DNA of 64,000 bases from the NCBI RefSeq assembly GCF_031628175.1, contig NZ_JAVLVT010000010.1, positions 186,001-250,000 of the forward strand, written 5' to 3'. A model generated the notes under the pieces. That model ran no database searches and had not been told where the DNA came from. It was given only the letters and a program-made list of their open reading frames with translations. Shown in pieces: positions 34,019 through 43,227 of this stretch. How positions within the stretch are numbered: position 1 is the stretch's first letter; the number at the start of each line of letters is the position of its first letter. Position numbers and translations under genes: made by a program. The stretch is from Lipingzhangella_A rawalii. GTDB lineage: Bacteria > Actinomycetota > Actinomycetes > Streptosporangiales > Streptosporangiaceae.

Positions 34019-35905
34019 TCAGCCTCCTTGTCCTGCTCGGGTGCGGTCGGGGGGGATGGTCTGTGCGGGGTCACCGTCGAGGTGGGTGCGGACGATGTGC
34101 TGGTAGGTGGGGTTGGTGCGGGCGAGCTGGCTGTGGGTGCCCTGGGCGCTGATGTGTCCCTCGTCCAGGACGAGGATTCGGTGGGCGTCGACGACGCTGG
34201 CGAGGCGGTGGGCGACGACCACCACCAGGCGGTGGCGGGATTCTTCGCGGATCGCGTGGTGCATCGCGCGTTCGGAGGTGGCGTCGAGCTGTGATCCGGC
34301 CTCGTCCAGCAGCAGCACGGGGGGTTCGCATAGCAGCATCCGGGCGATGGCGATGCGTTGTCGCTGCCCTCCGGAGATGGCTGTTCCGGCTTCGCCGACG
34401 GGCGTGTCCAGTCCGGCGGGGAGCTGCTCGACCCAGGTGCGGAGGTTGAGCCGATCCAGGACATGGTCGATGGCCTCGTTGCTGGCTTCGGGAGCGGCGT
34501 AGCAGAGGTTCTCCCGGATGCTGCCGTCGAGCACTGGGGCGGCCTGTTCGACGTAGGCGACCTGGTGCCGCAGCTGGGACAGGGGGAGTTCTTGGGCGTC
34601 GCGCCCCTGGATCCGGATCTGCCCGGACTGGGGGTTCCACAGGCGGGTGCACAGTCCCAGCACCGTGGTTTTGCCGGAACCCGAGGGGCCGACGAGTGCG
34701 ACCAGACCGGTGGGTCCGAGATCGAACGACACCTGGTCAAGGACCGGCTGGTCCGGCTGGTAGCCGAAGGTGACGCGGTGCAGCGACAGGGCGGGCGCCG
34801 CCCCGTTGACAGTGGTGACGGGGGCAGCGGGAGTAGCGGGGGCGGGAGGAGAGGCCGCGGTGGGGCGCTCTCCGGGTGTGTGCGTGGGCTGTGCGGTTCG
34901 GGCGGTGTCGGCTTCGGAGGCGCGGGCTGGGGGCTCCTCCTCCGGTTCGATGTCCAGGACGGAGCCGATCCGGCCGACCGAGGCCATGCCCTGCTGGACC
35001 ATGGCCAGGGCCTGGAGCCCGCTGATCACCGGGGTCAGTAGGTAGAAGAGGTACAGCAGGAAGGCGCTGAACTCGGGCAGGGTGAGCGAACCGGTGGACA
35101 GGCGCGCCCCACCGACGATGAACACGACCCCGAAAGAGGCCTGCACGCCGACGTTCATCGCCGGGTAGAGGGTGGCGTTGATGACGGCCACCCGAAGTCC
35201 GTCCCGGTAGGCGGCGCGGGCACGGTCACCCAGCCGGGTGGCCTCGCGGGACTCGCCACGGCTGAGCTTGATGGTCTGCACGTTGCCGAGTGCCCGTTGG
35301 CAGGCGTCGCCGAACTCGCTGACCCGGGCGCGCAGGCGCACGGTCGCGAGCCGCAGTAGTCGGGCGACATAGCCGCTGGCTGCGCCGGAGACGAGCAGAC
35401 ATCCCGCGACCAGGCCCGCCAGCAGGGGATCGATCGCGACCATGATCACCGCTGTGCCGGTGATCATGAGGGCGGAGACGAACAGTGTGGACAGGCCCTG
35501 CGCGAGTGCCGTACGCAGGAGCGAGGTGTCCGCGACCGCGCGGGTGAACAGGTCCCCCTGGCGGTTGTCGAGATGAACCTTGAGCGGGGCACGCAGCAGC
35601 CGGTCCACGAGGCGGAGCCGGGAGTCCAGGACGACTCCGGTCCCGACCCTGCCGACGAGGTACACATGCAGTGCGCCGATGCCCGCGTCCAGGGTGAACA
35701 GCACGAACAGCACCAGCAGCGGCCACATCAGGGCCTGCTGCGCCTCGACCGCGGCGACGACCTCACCGATCGCGAGGGGTTGTGCGAGCGCTGCCGCGGT
35801 CCCGAGGATGCCCAGGATCGCCGCGAGTGCGAGCGTGCCCCGGTGGGGGCGCAGCAGCTGGTAGGTGCGGCGGTACACGCGCTCGGGGGTGTCCGTAGGT
35901 GTCAT
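34019..35905 (-). CDS. linT: ABC exporter (fused membrane and ATPase domains), probable linaridin transporter
   Basis: 628 aa. Six-helix type I exporter domain (about 20-310), an unusual Ala/Pro/Thr-rich linker of about 60 residues (about 335-395), then the ATPase: Walker A GPSGSGKTT, Q-loop in VAYVEQAAP, signature SGGQRQR, Walker B VLLLDEAGSQLD and the switch in VVVAHRLASV. No C39 leader-peptidase domain is present, so leader removal must be done by another protease. It is the first gene of the locus A run, 69 bases before precursor 1. ATG 35905 follows AGG; the frame is open to 36010. Confidence 0.8.
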   Translation of the reverse strand: MTPTDTPERVYRRTYQLLRPHRGTLALAAILGILGTAAALAQPLAIGEVVAAVEAQQALMWPLLVLFVLFTLDAGIGALHVYLVGRVGTGVVLDSRLRLVDRLLRAPLKVHLDNRQGDLFTRAVADTSLLRTALAQGLSTLFVSALMITGTAVIMVAIDPLLAGLVAGCLLVSGAASGYVARLLRLATVRLRARVSEFGDACQRALGNVQTIKLSRGESREATRLGDRARAAYRDGLRVAVINATLYPAMNVGVQASFGVVFIVGGARLSTGSLTLPEFSAFLLYLFYLLTPVISGLQALAMVQQGMASVGRIGSVLDIEPEEEPPARASEADTARTAQPTHTPGERPTAASPPAPATPAAPVTTVNGAAPALSLHRVTFGYQPDQPVLDQVSFDLGPTGLVALVGPSGSGKTTVLGLCTRLWNPQSGQIRIQGRDAQELPLSQLRHQVAYVEQAAPVLDGSIRENLCYAAPEASNEAIDHVLDRLNLRTWVEQLPAGLDTPVGEAGTAISGGQRQRIAIARMLLCEPPVLLLDEAGSQLDATSERAMHHAIREESRHRLVVVVAHRLASVVDAHRILVLDEGHISAQGTHSQLARTNPTYQHIVRTHLDGDPAQTIPPDRTRAGQGG

Positions 35906-36610
35906 AGGACCTGTCAGTCGAATCGGCAGTATCCGTGGGCATGTTCCACTGGACACACGTGTGACCAGGAAATCCGTTGACTCATTAGGACAATGGCGCC
36001 TCTTCGCCAACAGAATGCGGCAATCCTAGGAATAAGCCACATGTGTTTCAATACCACGCTTTACGTCACACCTCGGATGATTATGCCTGTGACGTTATTG
36101 GATTTGACCTGCACGAAAACGCGCGCGGCTTCCACATACCCCTGACCCCGAAATGGCGTGTCCCCCCGAAACGGCATGAGCCGGATCCACCACACAGCCC
36201 GATGATCAGGAGCAACACGCCTCGAACGCCAGGAACCCCCCACCCGTTTCGATTATCGATTCCCACGGGGAATTCCTGACCGCATATCGAACAACCACGC
36301 CCTAAATCCCCACTGAACAGCGAGGACGCCCACGGACTCGACATTGTCACAAAATGCCACGGATGATCTTGTCATCTTGTGCTGGAGCGTCAGAGCTCCG
36401 CAATCCAGCCGGCCCGCACCGTTCGGGTGCACCCTTTTCCCCGTTAGCGTGTTGGCGTCATGATGAGCGGGTCCGCACACACGATGCGCGACGTCGGGGC
36501 AGCACTCCCCCACCCGGCGTCGACTCCGGCCGGCGTCGGCTGTCCACCAGCGCGTTGTCCCCAGTGCTCCGCCGGGCACCCACTCCCCCGCACCCCAGGA
36601 AGCTCGAACA
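35906..36610. promoter_or_regulatory. AT-richer divergent intergenic region
   Basis: Lies between the locus A exporter (minus) and the oxidoreductase (plus) and must hold both promoters. The stretch 35940-36360 is visibly AT-richer than its surroundings. I see no gene and cannot assign promoter boxes. Confidence 0.45.
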
Positions 36611-38107
36611 ATGCCAAAAGCAGAACGCAGCGGACCCACCACCGACTCCACGGATGTGGCGGTGGTGGGAAGTGGCCCCAACGGGCTCGCGGCCGCGGTT
36701 ACCCTCGCCCGGGCCGGGCTCGACGTCACCGTGTTCGAGGCCGCACCCACCGTGGGTGGGGGGCTGCGCACCCAGTCCCTGTTCGACGCGGACGTTGTCC
36801 ACGACATGTGTGCGGCGGTGCACCCCATGGCCCATGCCTCCCCGTTCTTCCGCGAGTTCGATCTCGCAGCCCGCGGGGTCGAGCTGCTCACCCCAGAGAT
36901 CTCCTATGCCCATCCTCTGGGGAACACCCGGGCCGCCCTCGCCTACCGCGACCTCGACACCACCTGCACCCACCTCGGACCGGACGGGCGGCGCTGGCGA
37001 CGCCTCATGCGGCCCCTGCTGACCCATAGCCAAGGGGTCTGCGCCACCATCCTGAACGGGCAACGCAGGCTTCCCCCGCACCCGGCGGCTTTGGCCCCGC
37101 TCGCACACGGGGTGCTGGCCTTCGGAACCAGGGCCGGCTACGCGCGGTTCTCCCGCGAGGACGCCCGCGCCCTGCTGGCCGGGGTGGCCGCGCACGCCGT
37201 CGGCACCATTCCCGGGCTCGCCTCCGGCGCTGTTGCCGCCCTGCTGGGGCATCTGGCCCACGGCGGCGGCTGGCCCATCCCCCGCGGGGGCAGCGCCAGC
37301 ATCGCCGACGCGTTAACCACAGACCTGCGGGAGCACGGGGGCACCGTGCACACCAACACCCCGATCGCGGACCTGGACGAACTGGGCCGGTTTCGGGTGG
37401 TGCTGCTGGACACCAGCGCGGCCGGACTACTCGCCCTGGCCGGAGATCGCCTGCCGCGGCGCTATGCCCGCCAGCTACGCCGGTTCCGCTACGGTCCCGC
37501 CGCGGCCAAAGCGGACTTTCTGGTCACCGATCCCATACCGTGGTCCAACAGCGAGCTCGCCAGGGCCGGGACCGTGCACCTGGGGGGCACCTACGCGCAG
37601 ACAGCACGCCAGGAGAACCGAACCGTGCGCGGGATCTCCACCAACGAACCGTTCGTACTCGTTGTGGACCCGGCGGCGACCGACCCGGAGCGCCAGCAGG
37701 GCCGCAACCGCCCGGTCTGGGCCTACGCCCACGTCCCCAACGGGGATCCGCGCGACCCGGTGGCCATGATCCGCGACCGCATCGAAGAGTACGCGCCCGG
37801 CTTCACCGACACGATCGCTGCTGCCCGCGGGATTCCCGCCGCGGAACTCGAGACGTACAACCCCAACTATGTGGGCGGCGATATCGGGGCGGGCGCCATG
37901 ACCATGTACCAGGCCATGGCCCGACCCGTGCCCCACCTGGACCCCTACGCCACCCCGCTGCCCGGGGTTTACCTGTGTTCGGCCTCCACTCCCCCCGGCC
38001 CGAGCGTGCACGGAATGTGCGGATACCTTGCGGCCCAGTCCGCCCTACGCCGCGAATACGGCCACCGAAACCCACCCTCCCTCGCACCGCAGGCGACGAA
38101 CCGATGA
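36611..38107 (+). CDS. FAD-dependent oxidoreductase, phytoene-desaturase-like
   Basis: 498 aa. N-terminal dinucleotide-binding motif VVGSGPNGLAAAVTLARAGL with the ribose-binding glutamate in VTVFEAAPTVGGG. It contains HDMCAAVHPMAHASPFF, PRGGSASIADAL and a C-terminal FAD-contact segment GVYLCSASTPPGPSVHGMCG. This is the NAD(P)/FAD oxidoreductase group common in actinomycetes and distantly related to carotenoid desaturases; substrates are mostly unknown. AGGAAG precedes ATG 36611. It diverges from linaridin locus A, about 700 bases away. A role as a tailoring oxidase is possible but unproven. Confidence 0.78.
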   Translation: MPKAERSGPTTDSTDVAVVGSGPNGLAAAVTLARAGLDVTVFEAAPTVGGGLRTQSLFDADVVHDMCAAVHPMAHASPFFREFDLAARGVELLTPEISYAHPLGNTRAALAYRDLDTTCTHLGPDGRRWRRLMRPLLTHSQGVCATILNGQRRLPPHPAALAPLAHGVLAFGTRAGYARFSREDARALLAGVAAHAVGTIPGLASGAVAALLGHLAHGGGWPIPRGGSASIADALTTDLREHGGTVHTNTPIADLDELGRFRVVLLDTSAAGLLALAGDRLPRRYARQLRRFRYGPAAAKADFLVTDPIPWSNSELARAGTVHLGGTYAQTARQENRTVRGISTNEPFVLVVDPAATDPERQQGRNRPVWAYAHVPNGDPRDPVAMIRDRIEEYAPGFTDTIAAARGIPAAELETYNPNYVGGDIGAGAMTMYQAMARPVPHLDPYATPLPGVYLCSASTPPGPSVHGMCGYLAAQSALRREYGHRNPPSLAPQATNR

Positions 38108-38354
38108 GCCGAAACCGGCATACCAGCCCGCCCGACCCTGGGTGGGCACCGCAGCGCAGCACCGCGCGAACCTGCCCCAGAAGCCGGCCCCGCACCCGCC
38201 CGCGCTGCGCGCGCCGAACCACCAGGACGCGGGGGTGCGATCACGCCGGTCCCCACCCCAGGCGTGCGTCCGGGAGCAGACGTCGACCGGCCGACCCACG
38301 AATCTTCCTGGCTCGGGGACGCGCGTGGCCAACGCCTGCAATAATCCCGGGGTG

Positions 38355-38387
38355 CGCCTGGCCGGGTCCCACGGACCCGGCCAGGCG
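38355..38387. terminator. Strong hairpin
   Basis: CCTGGCCGGGTCC pairs with GGACCCGGCCAGG across a 3-base loop, extended to about 15 bp by flanking GC pairs. It lies about 250 bases after the oxidoreductase and probably ends its transcription. The surrounding 38108-38839 contains no supported gene. Confidence 0.6.
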
Positions 38388-38510
38388 GACATCGTCATTG
38401 GCAACGACACCCCTTGCACCCTCGCTCACCTGTGCGAACTGCCCTGGTTGTCGGACTGTCGCGCAGTTGCAGCCGCAGGACGGCCCAGCGGCAGTTCCAC
38501 AGGTGAACGG

Positions 38511-38539
38511 CTGCTCCCCCCGCGCGGGGGAATGACTCC
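38511..38539 (+). repeat. Orphan CRISPR-repeat-like sequence
   Basis: A 29-base block matching the array repeat at 23 of 29 positions: CTGCTCCCC start, a GC-rich palindromic middle, and ATGACTCC end. It is preceded by CAGGTGAACGG, close to the leader end CAGGTGAATGAGT. No second copy follows at the 61-base spacing. Confidence 0.55.
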
Positions 38540-38839
38540 GCTCCCGACGTCTGGCCGGGGGCGGTCTGGGTCCGCTCGTCGCACCTGCCTGCGGGCTACG
38601 TGCTGGCGTTACCCCAGGGGCCGCAGGGGCCACCCCCCGGGGGGCGCGGCACACGCTACGAATCCACCGGGCCGCTGTGTGCAGATCCAGGAGCATTCGG
38701 CTTCAACCCCGGGGCACTGGACCCCAGCCCCTGACTCCCCCTGAGTTCGTCTGAGACACTGTGCCCCGGCCGTGTCAGCGAACGTCCCGGCACCGAGATG
38801 ACGGTGCCGGGAGTGCAGCGTTGGAGGCAGCCTCCCCTC

Positions 38840-39556
38840 ATGAACCAGATGTCCCAGCCCGGTTTCCCCCCGAACCACGAACCTGCCCAGGGCCCGCCGC
38901 GGCGGACCTCGTTCCGCTGGATGTGGCTGGGCCTCGGCGGCGTGCTCGTACTCGCGGTCGTGGCAGCAATTGTTTTCGTTGCCCTGTCGACCAGTGCAGA
39001 CGAGTCCGAGCCCGACGGTGGGGTGGCAGACGACCATCCAGACGCAGACGCAGAGACCGACCCGGGCGCCGAGGGCGATACTCAGGACACCACGGACACC
39101 GACGCCGAGGCGGACGCTGGCAACGACTCGCTGGCCGGAGATGGGGAACGGCAGAACCCGGAACTGCCCGGGCTGAACGAGGAGGTTACCCACGAGGGAC
39201 TCGTCTTCACCGTGACCGGGGTCGAGACCGGTGTGCAGGACCTTGGTGGATATCCCCCACCGGTGGAGTATGTGGTTCTGCACGTCGATGTCGCCTCGGA
39301 CACCGGGGAACAGGAAACCTTCCGCACCGAGGGACACCGCCTGTACACGCCCGAGGGCGACCGGATCTCCGAAGACTTCACCACCATGTGGCTCAACGGG
39401 GACACCCACCGCCACGATCTCGCCGCGGACGGAACCCCGGTCAGTGTCGAGATCGCCTTCTCGTTGCCCGACGAGGACTTTCAGGCCTCCTACGTCGGCC
39501 TCTCCACCGGCGAGATCGGCCCGGCGGACGAAGTCGAAATCGACCTGACCGGATAG
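38840..39556 (+). CDS. Membrane-anchored protein with DUF4352-like domain (paralogue)
   Basis: 238 aa. A short Pro-rich cytoplasmic start is followed by one membrane helix (MWLGLGGVLVLAVVAAIVF), an acidic Asp/Glu/Thr linker, and an about 115-residue exported beta domain aligning with the gene at 11142-12059: PELPGLNEEVTHEGLVFTVT versus PDMPGMNEEVAHDGLVFTVT, and EYVVLHVDVASD versus EYVVVHLDVALD. It lacks the long PYGQ tract. Function unknown. GGAGG lies 12 bases before ATG 38840; a second ATG at 38849 is possible. Confidence 0.7.
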   Translation: MNQMSQPGFPPNHEPAQGPPRRTSFRWMWLGLGGVLVLAVVAAIVFVALSTSADESEPDGGVADDHPDADAETDPGAEGDTQDTTDTDAEADAGNDSLAGDGERQNPELPGLNEEVTHEGLVFTVTGVETGVQDLGGYPPPVEYVVLHVDVASDTGEQETFRTEGHRLYTPEGDRISEDFTTMWLNGDTHRHDLAADGTPVSVEIAFSLPDEDFQASYVGLSTGEIGPADEVEIDLTG

Positions 39557-40214
39557 GCCCGACCGGTTAGACCGGCACGGCCACGACCCCCGCCACGCCA
39601 CCAGTCCGCTCAGGCAAGCCCACTGCCCTCAACCGGGGCACCCCACACCGCCACCACGCTCCCGGTAGAGCCTCCCTTCACCCCGGTCGGTCGAGCGGTT
39701 CCGGATTTCGAAGTCCTCCATCGCACCCCTACAGGAGGGGTGTTGCGACGACCACGAGAACGGGGGATCCCCGGGGAGGGGTGGGGGTTGTGGTCACGGC
39801 AATCGTCTCCCCGCGCGCCGTGTTGGCCGCCGGCGGCGGCATCGCGGACTCCTCCTACAGAGGCGTAGGCCACCATTGATAGAACTCAAGCTCCAGCGGC
39901 GCCCGGCCACGGACACCAGCTCGGCAGGGACGCCGGGCGCGAGGACCAGCAACGGTCGTCGGCCAACTCACCGGAGCGGCGGTTGCACCGCATGAGCAGG
40001 CAACGCATCCCCGCTGCGGGCTCGGTAGCCCCGATCAGACTCCAGCAGCGACGACGCCAAAAGTTCGGCGAGAGAACGAATAAGCAATGCGATACAAAGA
40101 TCCGGAATGAGCGAATCTGAAGACGAGGATGAAATAAATAGATATTTACTAGACGCCATCGGTGGATTCGTACTTGACATAGACCACGACCAAGGCCATG
40201 ACTGAAAAACAGAC
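39557..40214. other. Gene-free region
   Basis: No supported gene. It contains a small hairpin (CACCCCT/GGGGTG at about 39724-39743) and a shift from GC-rich to AT-rich sequence near 40080, marking the border of the foreign-looking lipoprotein gene. Confidence 0.45.
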
Positions 40215-41438
40215 ATGAAACGCATTTTTACTATCGCGGCGACTCTGACCCTATTGACCGCATGCACTCCCTATAACGTAGACGCGATGAATGATCTTAA
40301 ATCCCGATCTTGGGCCTGGGTCAGTTATGACATTATCGATTTTCTGGATCAGAATCACGATGACGTGATCGATGAGGATCTGGACGAGGTCCTTCCGCTG
40401 CGCGGCGGGGGATTCGTGGCACACTCACGTGGCGGTGTGATGATCGATGGAGAATCGGTCGTGTCAGCCCAGGCAGGCGAGGGAGAGCTCAACGAATTCT
40501 GGTCATTGGAGGTCGACGACGCCCCGGTTGCGATGGCACCCTCGCCCATCAATAGCCAACTTCCATCTGACCAGGCACTATTCGCCACCTTCGACACCGA
40601 CGGCATCCGTGGAGAGCGCGCACACTGGATCTCCATCGAATCCCAAACCGGCGAGGTTGTCCACGACATCTCCTGGGACAACGAAGGCCGCGCTCCCGAC
40701 GTCCGGATCGACCACGCCACCAGAACCCACCTGTTCGACTTCCCGGACGCCCAAACCATCACCGCACGCTCCCTAGACACCGGCACGAAGGACTGGACAC
40801 ACTCCCTTCCGGAATCATGCGCCCTGCAATTTGAAAACGGCCGCCCCAAATCCACACTCATGTTCGACGACATCGGAATCGTCACCTACCACTGTTCCGA
40901 CGCCGAAACTATCGGAATGCGTGGACTTGACACAGCAACAGGCAACGACGAATGGACCAACGAATGGGACGGAGACACCCTTCCGGAACTCCACAAAATC
41001 AACGAGAGCGAATACATCATGGACCACTCCATCACCCCCGTTCATGACTTCGCCGCCGGCGACGACCGCGCACATTACGAATTCCGATATCCCACAGGGA
41101 AAGTAGTACAGCCAGACTACTTTGTCGTAGGGCGCGCAGGACTAATCTTGACAGAGGTCATTGACCCCCCAGTGGAGCGAGAAGAAGCACCGGAACACGT
41201 CCTGTTTGGAACGAATGCTGATCTACTGCTTAATGTCGATATCGCCGCGACGCATGAGGCACTCAATCAAGGAATAGTCTCGATGGATGAGCTTTCTGAT
41301 AACTGCTTCACGGTTCCAGATGAAGACGGCGGAGAGCGCATCGTTCTTTCTTACTACGAAAAGCGTTCTTTGAATAATTGCGGTGGAGGTCAGCCCATAC
41401 ACGGTCTTTTGGACGACGCGTTGGATCTCGATTTTTGA
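40215..41438 (+). CDS. Exported lipoprotein, PQQ-like beta-propeller family
   Basis: 407 aa. The signal peptide has a canonical lipobox LLTAC, so the mature protein should be lipid-anchored at Cys17. The body has repeated Trp-containing blade-like stretches: SLDTGTKDWTHSL, GLDTATGNDEWTNEWDGD and SIESQTGEVVHDISWD, as in PQQ-type propellers that compare stored values. The C-terminus carries a conserved pair (DNCFTV, NNC). Same family as 53928-55157, 61145-62356 and 63577-64000. AT-richer than most of the window, suggesting transfer. Function unknown. Confidence 0.65.
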   Translation: MKRIFTIAATLTLLTACTPYNVDAMNDLKSRSWAWVSYDIIDFLDQNHDDVIDEDLDEVLPLRGGGFVAHSRGGVMIDGESVVSAQAGEGELNEFWSLEVDDAPVAMAPSPINSQLPSDQALFATFDTDGIRGERAHWISIESQTGEVVHDISWDNEGRAPDVRIDHATRTHLFDFPDAQTITARSLDTGTKDWTHSLPESCALQFENGRPKSTLMFDDIGIVTYHCSDAETIGMRGLDTATGNDEWTNEWDGDTLPELHKINESEYIMDHSITPVHDFAAGDDRAHYEFRYPTGKVVQPDYFVVGRAGLILTEVIDPPVEREEAPEHVLFGTNADLLLNVDIAATHEALNQGIVSMDELSDNCFTVPDEDGGERIVLSYYEKRSLNNCGGGQPIHGLLDDALDLDF

Positions 41439-41507
41439 TCTCCTACCGGGATCGTTGCGTGTCGGATGCTGCATCGCCTCGAAGGGCTGAGGTGATCTCA
41501 GCGATTT

Positions 41508-42269
41508 CTAGGTAGGTCGCCCGTGTTCGACGTGGGTGCGGACGAGTGCGGCTGTGGTGATGTCGGCGATCGTGCTGGGGCTGGTGTGAATGTGGTGGAG
41601 CAGGCACCGCCAGCGTTGGGTGAGCAGGGCGAAGTCGGATTCGCCCAGGCAGCGCAGGGCGCGTTGGAGCCGGTGGAACGCGCGGATGCCCGTGGCCCGG
41701 GGCCGGCCGTCCTCCCGCTGGCTGACCGGGGTGATGATGCCGATCCCGGCGCCCTCATCGCCCAGCTCGGCCCGAGTCGCCAGCCCGTGGGTAGCCGCCG
41801 GGGACCGGGCGGGCAGGACGTCGATGCGGGCCGCAGTGAGGTTAGGGACCGAGCCGGGCTCGGCGTCGCTGAGGAACAGCGGAAACCCCCGCGGGTCCAT
41901 CAGCCTGTAGCGGGTGGCGCCGCGGGGGTGCGCCGTTCCGGAGTACCCGCCCCCGCACGCGGGAGATGCCCCCCGGACGATCCGTTCGCCGTTCACGCTC
42001 AGGGTCGTGTCCGCGCAGCGGTCGGTGGGGAGGACGATGCCGTCCAGGATGAGGTGGGCGGTGCCGCACCCCACCCCGGCGTCGCGGGCCAGCACCGCGG
42101 GGCTGGTGGCCTCGCAGTCGTGGCGCAGCACCACAACGGCCTGGTCAAAGCAGGTCAAGGCGCGGCTGCCGATGGGGGTGCGGCGCAGGCGCCGCTCGCC
42201 GGCCCGCAGGCGGGAGAGGAACCGAACCACGTCCCGGGGCACATCGAGGATGGCACGATCGGTAGCCAC
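41508..42269 (-). pseudogene. Degenerate IS5-type transposase
   Basis: 253 aa remain open. They match the actinomycete IS5-group (DDE_Tnp_4-like) transposase layout: SRALTCFDQAVVVLRHDCEAT, VLPTDRC, a YSGTAHPRGATRY segment, FLSDAEPGSVPNLTAARIDVLPA and LRCLGESDFALLTQRWRCL. The region between the HTH and VLPTDRC is shortened by about 40 residues, removing expected catalytic sequence. About 11 extra residues (VRGASPACGGG) sit between SVNGERI and YSGTAH. The enzyme is therefore unlikely to be active. Confidence 0.65.
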
Positions 42270-42621
42270 GTGCAGCCGGTCACGGTCGTCCGGCGAACTT
42301 CGACGCCTCGCCTCCTCCCCGGGGCTCCACGCCTATGTCTACTGAACGATCATATCTCCCGCATGGTCCGATTCGCGGCTTTCGTTCCACTTCAAACTCA
42401 CTGGGATCACCTCACTATGCCCCACTGCGCCCTCCCCAGGAGAAAGTCCTGATTCCTCATCCGGCTGTCCGTGACCATCGGCACCCGAATGATGTGGCCT
42501 GGACGCTCGGTCTCTCCTGCCACCGAAATACGGAAGGCACTCGCGGAAGCGGAACACAACCCCCGCTCCCGATCCAGCAGATCCGCGGGGTGGTGACTTC
42601 CCTCAGTACAGGGTCACCGGG
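42270..42621. other. Gene-free region
   Basis: No gene seen. It contains GAACGATCAT at 42344-42353, identical to one half of the palindrome at 27026-27045; one 10-base match may be chance. Confidence 0.4.
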
Positions 42622-43227
42622 TCAGATCCAGCCGCGGGCGCGGGCGAGGTGAACGGCCTCGTGCCGATTCCCCACGCCGAGCTTGGTGAGCGCCGACGAC
42701 AGGTAATTGCGCACGGTTCCGGGGGCGAGGGAGGCGCGGTCAGCGATCTCGGTGACCGGCGCGCCGTCTCCGGCATAGGACAGGACATCGGTCTCCCGCG
42801 CCGTCAGCGGCGAGTCTCCGGTAGCGATGGCATCGGCGGCAAGGGAGGCGTCGATATAACGCTCCCCCGCATGGACGGCGCGGATGGCATCACCAAGCTT
42901 CGCCGCGGAGGTGGTCTTGGGCACGAAGCCGGCGACACCGGCCTCAAGCGCCCGCTTGAGATGGCCGGGGATACCGTGGCTGGTCACGATCAGCACGGTG
43001 CACTCGGTGACGTCACGCAGGATCTCCTTGGCCGCGGTGATCGCGTCATACCCGGGAATCTGGAGGTCGAGGACGGCGACGTTTGGCTGGTGCGTGCGCG
43101 CAGCCGCAACGGCCTCGGGACCCGAGGACGCCTGCGCGACCACGTCGAGATCGGGCTCCAACGCGAGGAGCGCCCCCATGGCCTCGCGGATCAGGTGCTC
43201 GTCTTCGGCCAGCAGAACGCGGATCAT
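42622..43227 (-). CDS. LuxR/NarL-family response regulator
   Basis: 201 aa. Receiver domain: acidic pair in VLLAEDEHLI, phospho-acceptor aspartate in AVLDLQIPGYD (about 53), and the conserved lysine in FVPKTTS. Output domain: HTH with LTARETDVLSYAGDGAPVTEIAD and TVRNYLSSALTKLGVGNRHEAV. Closest in layout to DesR-type regulators. Its ATG overlaps the kinase stop (TGATG). It probably controls the adjacent ABC transporter and linaridin locus B. Confidence 0.88.
   Translation of the reverse strand: MIRVLLAEDEHLIREAMGALLALEPDLDVVAQASSGPEAVAAARTHQPNVAVLDLQIPGYDAITAAKEILRDVTECTVLIVTSHGIPGHLKRALEAGVAGFVPKTTSAAKLGDAIRAVHAGERYIDASLAADAIATGDSPLTARETDVLSYAGDGAPVTEIADRASLAPGTVRNYLSSALTKLGVGNRHEAVHLARARGWI

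Noticed and set aside
39610..39876. 88-codon minus-strand frame in the gap before the lipoprotein
   Set aside because: No ribosome-binding site, no homology recognised, biased composition.
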